64,000 nt of DNA from Tenacibaculum ovolyticum DSM 18103 (GTDB lineage Bacteria > Bacteroidota > Bacteroidia > Flavobacteriales > Flavobacteriaceae), in assembly GCF_000430545.1 (NCBI RefSeq), contig NZ_AUMF01000013.1, positions 62,001 to 126,000 on the forward strand, read 5' to 3'. Of this stretch, positions 39,364 to 47,792 are shown piece after piece (position 1 is the first letter of the stretch; each line of letters opens with the position of its first letter). The notes under the pieces are model-generated. The model made no database searches. It worked only from the letters and a program-made list of their open reading frames with translations, and was not told the DNA's origin. A program made the position numbers and the translations under genes.

Positions 39364-39396
39364 AAAAATCAGCACTTAAATAAGTGCTGATTTTTT
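39364..39396. terminator. Bidirectional terminator between the dehydrogenase and the GG-leader peptide
   Basis: Stem AAAAATCAGCACTT with AAGTGCTGATTTTT, 4-base loop, followed by a T run and preceded by an A run. Confidence 0.9.
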
Positions 39397-39421
39397 TTTT
39401 TGCATTTAAAAAGATAATAAT

Positions 39422-39604
39422 TTAAAAGGCATCTCCTTCACATACTTGAACTAGTTTACAAAGTACTTCATCTACATGACAAACACACCCTGGAGGGCAC
39501 CATAAGTAATTTAAATTACAACCAGGAATTCCTAGTCCTCCATTAATCTCTTTTTGCGCTGCTTTATTTAAAACAGCTCCTAAATTTGAAATATTTTTTA
39601 GCAT
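39422..39604 (-). CDS. Double-glycine-leader, Cys-rich peptide (bacteriocin/RiPP-like precursor)
   Basis: A 60-residue peptide. The first 23 residues look like a GG leader (LKNISNLGAVLNKAAQKEINGG), as cut by peptidase-containing ABC exporters. The remaining 37 residues have six Cys (29, 36, 40, 42, 49, 55), Pro-Pro and a hydrophobic character (GCNLNYLWCPPGC). An exact -7 box lies just upstream and a strong terminator closes it, so it is an independent unit. No exporter, immunity or modification gene is in this window. Bacteriocin-like role is inferred. Confidence 0.7.
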   Translation of the reverse strand: MLKNISNLGAVLNKAAQKEINGGLGIPGCNLNYLWCPPGCVCHVDEVLCKLVQVCEGDAF

Positions 39605-39626
39605 CTTGTAAGTTTTTTGACTTTCT

Positions 39627-39634
39627 CAAAACTA
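39627..39634 (-). promoter_or_regulatory. -7 box for the GG-leader peptide
   Basis: TAGTTTTG on the minus strand matches TAnnTTTG exactly, 22 bases before the ATG at 39604. No TTG at the expected -33 distance. Confidence 0.45.
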
Positions 39635-39812
39635 TATGATATAAAACTAAAACAGCGCAGAAAAACCGTAATAAAAGTAAGTGAAAACCATAATATTTAC
39701 ACTAAAATAGAGATTATAAATTATTTCAATAAAAAAGTGAAAAATTTCTAATATCATCACTTACTAAATCATTTAGTCAATATCTCTTTTTTCTACACAT
39801 TTCAATAAAAAA

Positions 39813-39830
39813 ATGTGATTATTGTTACAT
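39813..39830. promoter_or_regulatory. Crp/Fnr-type operator upstream of cydA
   Basis: ATGTGATTATTGTTACAT is a near-perfect palindrome with Crp-like TGTGA and TTACA half sites spaced six bases. Its centre is ~43 bases before the start expected from the -7 box at 39851, the usual place for a class II activator site. Confidence 0.5.
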
Positions 39831-39850
39831 AATTATCTACAATTATAAAT

Positions 39851-39858
39851 TATTTTTG
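39851..39858 (+). promoter_or_regulatory. -7 box of the cydAB operon
   Basis: TATTTTTG matches TAnnTTTG exactly, 20 bases before the cydA ATG. A TTG at 39822-39824 is 26 bases upstream, slightly beyond the normal range, and lies inside the palindrome, fitting an activator-dependent promoter. Confidence 0.5.
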
Positions 39859-39877
39859 TTTCTAAATTTATTTCTAT

Positions 39878-41209
39878 ATGGAAGACATGATATTTTATGA
39901 TAGATTGCAATTTGCATTCACTATCACATTTCACTACATATTCCCGCAATTAACAATGGGATTGTCTTTAATCATTGTTTATTTTAAATGGAAATACTTA
40001 AAGAACAAAATAGAATCGTATAATAATGCAGCCAAGTTTTTAATGAGCATTTTTGCCATTAATTTTACAATGGGTGTGGTTACAGGAATACCAATGGAGT
40101 TTCAGTTTGGTACTAACTGGGCTAAATTTTCTGAACTTACAGGCTCCGTTATTGGACAAACCTTAGCCATGGAAGGAATGTTTTCATTCTTTTTAGAATC
40201 TTCTTTTTTAGCACTCTTTATTTTTGGTGAAAAGTTAATGGGGCAAAAACTACATTTCTTAACCGGTTTTTTAGTCTTTTTAGGTTCGTGGGCTAGTGGT
40301 TGGTTTATTTTAGCTACTAATGCATGGATGCAACACCCTGTTGGGTATGAAATTTTAGAAAACGGAAAGTTTGTATTAGATAATTTCTCTGCTCTTTTTA
40401 CCAATCCTTGGTTATTACCTGCCTTTTTACATAATCAAGTAGCCTCTGTTACCACCTCATCTTTTGTTGTTGCCAGTATTGGTGCCTTTTATATTCTTAG
40501 GAATAAGAATTTAAAATATGGTAAGTTATTTTTAAAAACAGGCGTAATATTTGGTCTAGTTTCAAGCTTGCTTTTAGCTTTTCCAACGGGAGATTGGAAT
40601 GCTAAAAATGTAGCAAAATACCAACCTGCATCTTTTGCTGCAATGGAAGGGATATTTGAAACTGAAGAAGCTGGTGCCGAAATTGTTTTAATAGGACAAC
40701 CTAATATGGTTGAAAAAAAATTAGATAATAAAATTGCTGTTCCAAACATATTAAGCTTTTTAACATATCAAGAATGGGATAAACAAGTACCTGGAATGGA
40801 TCAATTTAAAGAAGAGGAACTTCCCGACAATGTTCCTGCACTTTATTACTCGTATCATATTATGGTTGGTTTGGGTACAATTTTTATAGCAATAATGAGC
40901 TTGGCTGTCTTCTTTTTATGGAGAAGAAAACTTTACACCCTAAAACCTTTATTGTGGATTATAATGTTCTTAGTTCCGTTTCCATATATTGCAAACATCA
41001 CAGGCTGGTATACCGCCGAACTTGGAAGACAACCATATTTAGTTTATGGCTTACTTAAAACAAGTGACGGAATTTCACCTACCGTTTCATCTGGTAATAC
41101 TTTATTTACTCTTTTAGGTTTTGTTGCTTTATATATGCTACTTGGAGCACTTTTTTTAGTATTAGTTGGTAAAACAATTCACCAAGGACCTAAACATCAA
41201 ACACATTAA
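39878..41209 (+). CDS. cydA: Cytochrome bd quinol oxidase subunit I
   Basis: Heme-bearing, quinol-oxidising subunit of the high-affinity bd oxidase. 443 residues with about nine helices. Heme-ligand His in ITFHYIFPQL, the conserved Glu pair in AMEGMFSFFLESSFLA, and the GRQPYLVYGLLKTSDG block are visible. The loop before YYSYHIMVGLG is short, so this is the short-Q-loop type rather than the E. coli long form. Two bases separate it from cydB. Confidence 0.95.
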   Translation: MEDMIFYDRLQFAFTITFHYIFPQLTMGLSLIIVYFKWKYLKNKIESYNNAAKFLMSIFAINFTMGVVTGIPMEFQFGTNWAKFSELTGSVIGQTLAMEGMFSFFLESSFLALFIFGEKLMGQKLHFLTGFLVFLGSWASGWFILATNAWMQHPVGYEILENGKFVLDNFSALFTNPWLLPAFLHNQVASVTTSSFVVASIGAFYILRNKNLKYGKLFLKTGVIFGLVSSLLLAFPTGDWNAKNVAKYQPASFAAMEGIFETEEAGAEIVLIGQPNMVEKKLDNKIAVPNILSFLTYQEWDKQVPGMDQFKEEELPDNVPALYYSYHIMVGLGTIFIAIMSLAVFFLWRRKLYTLKPLLWIIMFLVPFPYIANITGWYTAELGRQPYLVYGLLKTSDGISPTVSSGNTLFTLLGFVALYMLLGALFLVLVGKTIHQGPKHQTH

Positions 41210-41211
41210 TT

Positions 41212-42285
41212 ATGGAAATATTTTGGTTTATAATAATTGCAATTGTTTTAGCTGTCTTTTTTATACTAGATGGGTATGATTTCGGAGCTGGTATTATCCA
41301 TTTGTTTATGGCAAAAACAGAAAAAGATAAAGAACTAATTACTAAATCAGCAGGTTTGTTTTGGGACTCTAATGAAGTTTGGCTTGTAGCTGCTGGTGGA
41401 ATGCTATTTATGGCCTTTCCAACGTTTTACGCATCGATATTTAGCGGTTTTTACCTTCCTTTAATAATTGTATTGTGGCTAATTGTATTTAGAGCTATTG
41501 GTTTAGAATTTAGAGGTCAGTTTAAATATCAGATGTGGAAAGATATTTGGGACAAATCATTTGGAGTTTCAAGCCTATTACTAGCCTTGTTTTTTGGCAT
41601 TGCTTTAGGAAACGTTGTTAGAGGTGTAAATTTAGGCGGTGTAAAAAATGGCGTTTCAAGTTATGAAGGGCATTATTTTTTCTTACCCCTTTGGGATAGT
41701 AGTTTTAGCCCACTTAGCGAAACCCCTGGTGTTATTGATTGGTTTACTATTGTTATAGGATTAATTGCAGTGGTTACTTTAGCTATTCATGGCGCTAATT
41801 GGATTGTTTTAAAAACAAACTCTTCAATTAATCAAAAGCTAAAGAAAACAGTTTTTAAACTAAATATTGTCTTAGCTATATTAACCATATTCTCATTAGT
41901 AATCTGGCAAATTGTAAACCCTAATTCATTAAATAATTTTACGAATACTCCATACTTATTAATATTCCCTATCATTTATTTAACTGGGTTAATTGGATTA
42001 TTTTTTATAAAAAAAATGGATAAAGAAATACATCCTTTTGTATTTTCTACGTTATTAATACTTGGAGGAATAACCTCTTCACTAGCCTCTATATTTCCTG
42101 TAATTTTACTTTCTACAAATAACGTAAACGAATCATTAACCATATACAACACAGCTACAACAGCATACGGTTTATCTGTAGCTACGTATTGGGGTGTTAT
42201 TGGTTTTATACTGCTTTTTGTATACATGATTATTCAAAAGAAAATAATGGGCGGTAAAATAGATAAAATGGATTATGGTCATTAA
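41212..42285 (+). CDS. cydB: Cytochrome bd quinol oxidase subunit II
   Basis: A 357-residue, roughly nine-helix partner of CydA. Family signature at the start (FILDGYDFGAGIIH) and the SNEVWLVAAGGMLFMAFPTFY block. Same operon as cydA; no CydX-like microprotein is evident, but a 99-residue membrane protein follows 12 bases on. Confidence 0.95.
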   Translation: MEIFWFIIIAIVLAVFFILDGYDFGAGIIHLFMAKTEKDKELITKSAGLFWDSNEVWLVAAGGMLFMAFPTFYASIFSGFYLPLIIVLWLIVFRAIGLEFRGQFKYQMWKDIWDKSFGVSSLLLALFFGIALGNVVRGVNLGGVKNGVSSYEGHYFFLPLWDSSFSPLSETPGVIDWFTIVIGLIAVVTLAIHGANWIVLKTNSSINQKLKKTVFKLNIVLAILTIFSLVIWQIVNPNSLNNFTNTPYLLIFPIIYLTGLIGLFFIKKMDKEIHPFVFSTLLILGGITSSLASIFPVILLSTNNVNESLTIYNTATTAYGLSVATYWGVIGFILLFVYMIIQKKIMGGKIDKMDYGH

Positions 42286-42297
42286 ATGTAAATAATT

Positions 42298-42597
42298 ATG
42301 ACAGCAACCTTAATATTTCTAATTAGTATTTTTATTGGTATACTTGGAGCTAATATTACCGGATTCTATTTAAAAAAATATTCTTTTGGTTTTACAGGAA
42401 ACACCATTGCAGGTGTTTTTGGTAGTGTATTCTTAAATAAATCATTCGGTCGATTAGGTTTTAGTCCTAAGTATATAATTGAGCTTAATAATATTAACAC
42501 TACCCTGTTTATTATCAATATAATCGTGTCTTTTTTAGGTGGCATACTTGCTGTATTCTTAATTTACAAAATAAAAAATAAGATGAATAAAGCCTAA
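42298..42597 (+). CDS. Small membrane protein in the cyd operon
   Basis: A 99-residue protein with helices at about 4-24 and 71-93 and a Gly-rich amphipathic middle (GFTGNTIAGVFGSVF). No name known to me. Its tight spacing to cydB suggests cotranscription; a link to oxidase assembly is only inferred. Confidence 0.65.
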   Translation: MTATLIFLISIFIGILGANITGFYLKKYSFGFTGNTIAGVFGSVFLNKSFGRLGFSPKYIIELNNINTTLFIINIIVSFLGGILAVFLIYKIKNKMNKA

Positions 42598-42697
42598 CTA
42601 TGATTTACTGCCTAAACATCTAAACGAACATAAAGTAAAATTCATTTATAACGGTCAGTATATAATTATCTATATTTAATTGGAACACCTTAAAGAA

Positions 42698-42769
42698 TGT
42701 CTGGTTAAGCATAGTCGAAACCTACTTTTTACAGGCTAATAGTTCTCGACTGCGCTCGAACCGACAACA
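42698..42769. repeat. Imperfect hairpin repeat (REP-like)
   Basis: Two inverted arms: a decayed left arm (TGTCTGGTTAAGCATAGTCG, from ~42698) and a clean right arm (AGTTCTCGACTGCGCTCGAA..., 42738-42767). The right arm matches 29 of 30 bases inside hemW. The rest of the 391-base gap 42598-42988 shows no gene. Confidence 0.75.
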
Positions 42770-42988
42770 AGAATCATGTTAACCACATAAAAAACAAACA
42801 CTTAACAACATATATTTAACTACTAACTTCTATTCATTTATTTATTTAAGAAAACTTATTTAACTTTACTCGAAACTTATTTTCGAATAACTTCGTTAAT
42901 TATTGATATGACAAACTAAAACTCTACTTAACAGAAAAAGTTAAACACAATAAGAATTACTCGAATTCCATAATAAAAATCATAACGA

Positions 42989-43555
42989 ATGGCTACAAAT
43001 TTGATTGAATATATTAAACGCTATGTAGATATTTCTGAAACTGAAATTAACCTATTCAAATCCTATTTAAAACCAAGAGTTTTAAAGAAAAAAGAGTTTT
43101 TACTTAATGAAGGTCAAATTTGTAAATCGAGATATTTTATAACCAAAGGCTGTGTAAGACTATACTACATTAGTAATAAAGGAAACGAGCAAATTATACA
43201 CTTTGGAATTGATAATTGGTGGATTACAGATTATGAGAGTTTAATAAACAAAACACCTTCTAATTTATACATTCAAGCAACAGAGAACACAACACTTCTC
43301 GAACTAACCCAAGATAAATTTGATGAGCTATGCTTAAAACTACCACAAACAGAGCAGTTATTTCGAAAAATAATGGAAAAAAGCTATATCGCCTCCCAAA
43401 AAAGAATTGAATACATGTTTAGCTTAACAGGAGAAGAGTTGTTTAATGACTTTATTACTGCCAACCCTGATTTTACCAAAAGAGTACCTCAATACATGAT
43501 TGCCTCCTATTTAGGCATGTCTCCTGAATTTGTTAGTAAGATAAAAAGAAAATAA
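42989..43555 (+). CDS. Crp/Fnr-family transcriptional regulator
   Basis: A 188-residue regulator: cyclic-nucleotide-binding-like domain (KEFLLNEGQICKSRYFITKG, IIHFGIDNWWITDYESL) and a C-terminal winged helix ending YMIASYLGMSPEFVSKIKRK. It lacks the N-terminal Cys cluster of Fnr, and the cAMP-binding Arg-Ser pair is not obvious, so the ligand is unknown. It lies just before a perfect palindrome and the DJ-1 gene. Confidence 0.92.
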   Translation: MATNLIEYIKRYVDISETEINLFKSYLKPRVLKKKEFLLNEGQICKSRYFITKGCVRLYYISNKGNEQIIHFGIDNWWITDYESLINKTPSNLYIQATENTTLLELTQDKFDELCLKLPQTEQLFRKIMEKSYIASQKRIEYMFSLTGEELFNDFITANPDFTKRVPQYMIASYLGMSPEFVSKIKRK

Positions 43556-43562
43556 TTACACT

Positions 43563-43580
43563 TCTTAATCTTGATTAAGA
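43563..43580. promoter_or_regulatory. Perfect palindrome upstream of the DJ-1 gene
   Basis: TCTTAATCTTGATTAAGA: two 8-base inverted arms with a 2-base centre, 8 bases after the regulator's stop codon and centred ~43 bases before the start expected from the -7 box at 43601. Likely operator of the adjacent Crp/Fnr protein. Confidence 0.55.
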
Positions 43581-43600
43581 TTTACATTTTAACAATCGGT

Positions 43601-43608
43601 TAATTTTG
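43601..43608 (+). promoter_or_regulatory. -7 box of the DJ-1 gene
   Basis: TAATTTTG matches TAnnTTTG exactly, 18 bases before the ATG. The only nearby TTG (43571) lies in the palindrome, 27 bases upstream. Confidence 0.5.
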
Positions 43609-43625
43609 CATTAAACCAATTTAAA

Positions 43626-44357
43626 ATGAAAAAAATTATTTTAATCTGCATTATTAGTCTTAGCGCTATTAGCTGCTCAAAGCAAAAAAATAGTGATTCT
43701 AATAAGACCAATAATTTAGAAAATTTAACGCAAAATCACATTATGAAAAAAGTAATAGATAAAAATTTACCAACAATAGGTATACTTATATTTGAAGGGG
43801 TAATTATTAATGAAGTAGTAGCTCCTTTAGATGTATTTTCAAATCCGAATTCAAAAAACAAACACCTTTTTAACGTAATAACAATCGCTACCGAAAACAA
43901 AACCTATACCAGTGCTCATGGTTTAAAAATAACTCCTGACTATCTTATTGACAACATACCAAATTTAAAAGTTTTAGTAGTGCCTAGTTCTTATAACCCA
44001 GCCGATCAAACATCTAACAAGAAACTAGTTAATTTTATAAAAGAACAGCATAAAACAACTGAATATATTGCAAGCCATTGTGCAGGTGCTTTTTTAATAG
44101 GTGAAACAGGAATAGCAGACGATAAAGAAATAGTAACTTACGTAACAGGTGGAGCGCAATTAAAAGCTGATTATCCTAAATTAAAAGTTGCTGATGACGC
44201 CACTACTTTAGTTGTTCAAGATGGAAAATTTATTTCATCTAACGGAAGTTTAGTAAGCTATGTTGCTTCTTTTGATCTATTAGAAAAGCTAACAACTAAA
44301 GCGCATAGAAAATTTGTTGAATCTTCAATTCTTTTTGATAGAATAAGTAAAGAGTAA
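43626..44357 (+). CDS. DJ-1/PfpI-family lipoprotein
   Basis: A 243-residue protein: signal peptide with lipobox (SAISCSKQKN, Cys 17) and then a DJ-1/PfpI domain from ~46 (IGILIFEGVIINEVVAPLDV). The nucleophile elbow is ASHCAGAFLIGETG (Cys ~153). The order of residues resembles the AraC-amidase or isonitrile-hydratase-like branch. Export of this normally cytosolic fold is unusual. Terminator follows. Confidence 0.85.
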   Translation: MKKIILICIISLSAISCSKQKNSDSNKTNNLENLTQNHIMKKVIDKNLPTIGILIFEGVIINEVVAPLDVFSNPNSKNKHLFNVITIATENKTYTSAHGLKITPDYLIDNIPNLKVLVVPSSYNPADQTSNKKLVNFIKEQHKTTEYIASHCAGAFLIGETGIADDKEIVTYVTGGAQLKADYPKLKVADDATTLVVQDGKFISSNGSLVSYVASFDLLEKLTTKAHRKFVESSILFDRISKE

Positions 44358-44378
44358 AATTCCTAACTAATAACGAAG

Positions 44379-44411
44379 AAAGCACAAGTCTTAATGGTTT
44401 GTGCTTTTTTT
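44379..44411 (+). terminator. Terminator after the DJ-1 gene
   Basis: Stem AAAGCACAA with TTGTGCTTT and a longer AT loop, then a T run. Confidence 0.75.
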
Positions 44412-44487
44412 GTATTTTAGTACTTACCCAAAAGCAGTACGTATTATCATCACTTTTACAACATCTTCGCTATAAAAAATAAAGACA

Positions 44488-45063
44488 ATGACATTTAACG
44501 AAATTTGGAATAAGAATAAAAGTCATTTACTAAACTTTATTAAAACTAAGATTAGCACAAAGCATATTGCAGAAGATATTTTACAAGAAGTTAGCCTTAA
44601 ACTTTACGATAACCTAACTAAAAAAACAGTTATAAAAAACTATAAAAATTGGCTTTTTCAAGTTGCTAGAAATACCATTGCTGATTATTATCGAAAAAAT
44701 AAAAAGCATACCGAAATAATTCTAAATACCTCAGAAATTAGTATTAACTCAAGTGCTTGTATATGTGATTTATCCGAATTTGTTATTAAAAATTATTTAC
44801 CCGAAGAATATAGCACCCCCCTTTATTTAAGTGATATTGAGCAAAAAAAGCAACAAGAAATAGCCGAAATACTAAATTTATCTTTAACAGCAACAAAGTC
44901 GAGAATACAAAGAGCACGAAAAAAATTAAAAGAATTAATTACCAATTGTATTGATATATCCTACAATAAAAAAGGACAAATTTCTGACTTTCAACTAAAA
45001 ACCAACTGTGAACTTCCACAAGAATTAAAAGATGAAATAAAAAAAATAAACTTAATGCCTTAA
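44488..45063 (+). CDS. SigZ-like ECF sigma factor
   Basis: A 191-residue sigma-70 family protein. Region 2 is DILQEVSLKLYDNL ... WLFQVARNTIADYYRKNKK; region 4 is QQEIAEILNLSLTATKSRIQ. A C-terminal extension of ~40 residues (CIDISYNKKGQISDFQ) after region 4 matches the SigZ type, though the usual Cys pair at the end is reduced. No anti-sigma gene adjoins. The next gene starts 49 bases downstream on the same strand. Confidence 0.85.
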   Translation: MTFNEIWNKNKSHLLNFIKTKISTKHIAEDILQEVSLKLYDNLTKKTVIKNYKNWLFQVARNTIADYYRKNKKHTEIILNTSEISINSSACICDLSEFVIKNYLPEEYSTPLYLSDIEQKKQQEIAEILNLSLTATKSRIQRARKKLKELITNCIDISYNKKGQISDFQLKTNCELPQELKDEIKKINLMP

Positions 45064-45112
45064 ACCTGCATCTTTTTACTTGTACTATACGTCTACAAGA
45101 AAAAGTAAACAG

Positions 45113-46012
45113 ATGAAACATAAAATAGTATCTTTAGCAGTAGTACCTTTCTTATTAATTTTAACAAGCTCTTTTGGTTATTTAACCATTACAAATCAAT
45201 GGAATTTTGAAATAGCCTCCTTTTCTATTTTCTTATTTACCTTAATATATATTTTAATTTTAGAGCGAATTATTCCGCTAAAACAAAATTGGAACGCAAC
45301 CAAACAAGATATTTGGTCCGATATTAAACACTTTATATTTTCGGTAGCTATATTTGACGCTTTAGGAAAAATGATTGCGTTATCATTTGTTGTTTTTTTG
45401 CAAAAAAAATTATTTATTCTAAATAATTTTTGGGATTCTGTACCTTTTATCGCAACCTATATTATAGCAAACTTAATTGGTGAATTTCTTCCGTATCTAT
45501 ATCATCGAGTTAGCCACATTGGGAATACGAATTCGTATTTAAGTACTTTTTTATGGAAAACACATGCTATTCATCATTTACCCTCTAGTTTAAATTGGTT
45601 TAAAACAAATTGGATTCACCCATTTAATATGCTCTTAAATACATTATTTAAAATAACACCTATTTTACTTTTAGGCTTTAGTAAAGAAATTATCTTTTTG
45701 GTAGGTATTACACATATCGTAATTGCTTACATTTCTCATGCTAATATTAAAACAGAAAAAAGTTTTTTAGATTATATCATTGTAACCCCACAAGTACATC
45801 ATTTTCATCACAGTAAAAAATTAGAAGAAACTAAAAACTTTAGTAATATATTTCCTTTTTGGGACTTACTATTTGGCACTTATTATAACCGAGATGGAGT
45901 CGTTGAAAAAGTTGGAATCGTAGAAAGCACCTCTATAGATTACCCCAAAAACACCGAATATGTTAAACAACTTACATTCCCCATAACAACTTTAAAAAAT
46001 TGTTGCAAATAA
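45113..46012 (+). CDS. Fatty acid hydroxylase / sterol desaturase-like membrane protein
   Basis: A 299-residue di-iron membrane enzyme family member from ATG 45113 (a TTG at 45080 is less likely). Four to five helices. The His clusters are YHRVSHIGN, HAIHHLPSSLNW and QVHHFHHSKK, all intact. The family hydroxylates or desaturates lipids, carotenoids or sterols; substrate unknown. Likely same unit as the sigma gene. Confidence 0.85.
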   Translation: MKHKIVSLAVVPFLLILTSSFGYLTITNQWNFEIASFSIFLFTLIYILILERIIPLKQNWNATKQDIWSDIKHFIFSVAIFDALGKMIALSFVVFLQKKLFILNNFWDSVPFIATYIIANLIGEFLPYLYHRVSHIGNTNSYLSTFLWKTHAIHHLPSSLNWFKTNWIHPFNMLLNTLFKITPILLLGFSKEIIFLVGITHIVIAYISHANIKTEKSFLDYIIVTPQVHHFHHSKKLEETKNFSNIFPFWDLLFGTYYNRDGVVEKVGIVESTSIDYPKNTEYVKQLTFPITTLKNCCK

Positions 46013-46019
46013 AATTGAA

Positions 46020-46057
46020 CGGTGTTAATTGATACGATAGCGATTAACACAGTTTTT
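46020..46057 (+). terminator. Probable terminator after the desaturase-like gene
   Basis: Stem GTGTTAAT with ATTAACAC around a 13-base loop, then a short T run. Confidence 0.6.
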
Positions 46058-46090
46058 CGTTATTAACTTTCTGTAAATAAATTGATTTAG

Positions 46091-46122
46091 TTTGACTACT
46101 TCCCTATTTACTTTTACTTTTG
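46091..46122 (+). promoter_or_regulatory. Bacteroidota-type promoter of the alpha/beta hydrolase
   Basis: TTTG (46091-46094), 20 bases, then TACTTTTG (46115-46122): an exact consensus match 33 bases before the ATG. Confidence 0.65.
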
Positions 46123-46155
46123 CAAAAAAAATAAAACCAATTAAGATTATAACCA

Positions 46156-47010
46156 ATGTTGAAAAACTCAATCATTTATAAAATTATTTTTTTACTTCTA
46201 ACCCTTCAAGCTAATATTGCAAATGCCCAAAACGTATTTAAAACTCCTTATGGTAGTAATAAAGCCGTTGGTAAATATGTTACCCTAAATAAAGCTAAAA
46301 TTTATTATGAAGAATATGGTAAAGGTGAACCTTTACTAATAATACATAGTTGTGGTACAGATATTAAAGCAATGGAGTATCAAATTAATTACTTTAAAGA
46401 TAAATACAGAGTAATTACTGCTGACAGTAGAGGGCAAGGAAAATCTGAATTAAAAACAAGAAAATTAACCTACGGTAAAATGGCTAAAGACTGGGAAGGT
46501 CTTATTAAGCATTTAAAATTAGACTCGGTAAATATTCTTGGTTGGAGTGATGGCGGAATAACTGCTTTAAAAATAGCGATCCGTAACAAAACTAAGATTA
46601 AGAAAATAGTTACAATGGGCGTTAATTTAAGAATTGACAGTACTGCTGTTAATAATTGGGCTATAAAACAAGTTAAAGAAATGCGTAGTGAATCCTTAAA
46701 AAAGATAAAAAAAGGAGATACTTCTAGAGACTGGAAAACTGAATTACAATTAGATAATTTAATTTTAAATCAAAAAAGTATAAGCCATGCTGATTTAAAA
46801 AAAATTACATCAGAAGTTCTAGTTATTGTTGGAGATAGAGATATTATTAAAAACGAACACGCACTCGAAATATTTGATAATTTACAAAAAGGGCAACTAT
46901 GTATAATTCCTGGTTCTAACCACGGAACGCCTCGTAATAATTCGAAAATATTTAACGAGATTGCCAATAGGTTTCTTACCAAAAAATTTAGTTATCCAAA
47001 AAACAACTAA
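46156..47010 (+). CDS. Exported alpha/beta-hydrolase
   Basis: A 284-residue protein with a signal peptide (ending ANIANAQ) and an alpha/beta-hydrolase fold. The oxyanion region is LLIIHSCGTD, the nucleophile elbow GWSDGGIT (Ser ~131), the acid in VGDRDII and the catalytic His in PGSNHGTPR. Substrate unknown. The cap region is short. Confidence 0.88.
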   Translation: MLKNSIIYKIIFLLLTLQANIANAQNVFKTPYGSNKAVGKYVTLNKAKIYYEEYGKGEPLLIIHSCGTDIKAMEYQINYFKDKYRVITADSRGQGKSELKTRKLTYGKMAKDWEGLIKHLKLDSVNILGWSDGGITALKIAIRNKTKIKKIVTMGVNLRIDSTAVNNWAIKQVKEMRSESLKKIKKGDTSRDWKTELQLDNLILNQKSISHADLKKITSEVLVIVGDRDIIKNEHALEIFDNLQKGQLCIIPGSNHGTPRNNSKIFNEIANRFLTKKFSYPKNN

Positions 47011-47030
47011 TTACAACAAGAAATAACTTA

Positions 47031-47071
47031 CAAAAAAGAGGAACAGTTTTATAAAACTGTTCCTCTTTTTT
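47031..47071. terminator. Bidirectional terminator between the hydrolase and trmN6
   Basis: Stem AAGAGGAACAGTTTT with AAAACTGTTCCTCTT, 2-base loop, A and T tracts on both sides. Confidence 0.9.
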
Positions 47072-47072
47072 T

Positions 47073-47792
47073 TTACATTTTTAAATAAAAATCTTTTGTA
47101 AGATTAATATAATCATCTGTATATCGGTGCCGTTCTTTCTCTATAACTAACTCTTCTTTTTTAACTTCTTTTTCATTAAAAGAAAACGTAAGTAAACTTC
47201 TTTTTATCTCGGTATTTTCATTGCCCTTTACATGGCAAGCCTTATTTAAAAACAAATGAAATTTCTTTGCTAATTCCACAAAACCATCTTCTTCTTTATA
47301 AGGTATAACAACTGAGAATAGTCCATTTTCTGATAGAATTTCAGAGACTCCTTTTAATAATTCTTCAAAAGATAATGAAGAGGTAAAACGTGCTTTATTA
47401 CGAGCTTCGTTTGTTGTTTCAAAATTATCGGTATAAAACGGCGGATTTGAAACAATAACATCATATTGTTCTTCTTCTTCAGCTATTTCTTTTGCAAATT
47501 CAACAAAAGAAGTATTGTAACAAAACAAACGATCTCCCCAATCTGATTTTTCAAAATTATCAACTGTTTGCTCATAAGCATCAGCATCTATTTCAACAGC
47601 ATCAATAGTCATTGCATCACTTCGCTGAGCAAGCATTAACGAAATAACACCAGTACCCGAACCAATATCTAAAACCGTATCTGGGTATTCTCCTAAAGAA
47701 CACCAAGCGCCTAACAAAACTGCATCTGTGCCAATTTTCATAGCCGTTTTATCTTGATGTACTGTAAACTCTTTAAATTTAAATGGCTTCAT
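47073..47792 (-). CDS. trmN6: tRNA1(Val) A37 N6-methyltransferase
   Basis: A 239-residue class I methyltransferase (YfiC/TrmN6 type) that makes m6A37 in tRNA-Val. SAM-binding VLDIGSGTGVISLMLAQR and the N6-adenine motif IVSNPPFYTDN are present. The start FKFKEFTVHQDKTAMKIGTD is typical. It follows a 43-residue gene with no gap. Confidence 0.92.
   Translation of the reverse strand: MKPFKFKEFTVHQDKTAMKIGTDAVLLGAWCSLGEYPDTVLDIGSGTGVISLMLAQRSDAMTIDAVEIDADAYEQTVDNFEKSDWGDRLFCYNTSFVEFAKEIAEEEEQYDVIVSNPPFYTDNFETTNEARNKARFTSSLSFEELLKGVSEILSENGLFSVVIPYKEEDGFVELAKKFHLFLNKACHVKGNENTEIKRSLLTFSFNEKEVKKEELVIEKERHRYTDDYINLTKDFYLKM

Noticed and set aside
42598-42988. tRNA or small RNA in the gap after the cyd operon
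   Set aside because: No cloverleaf could be folded by eye; the only structure is the REP-like hairpin.
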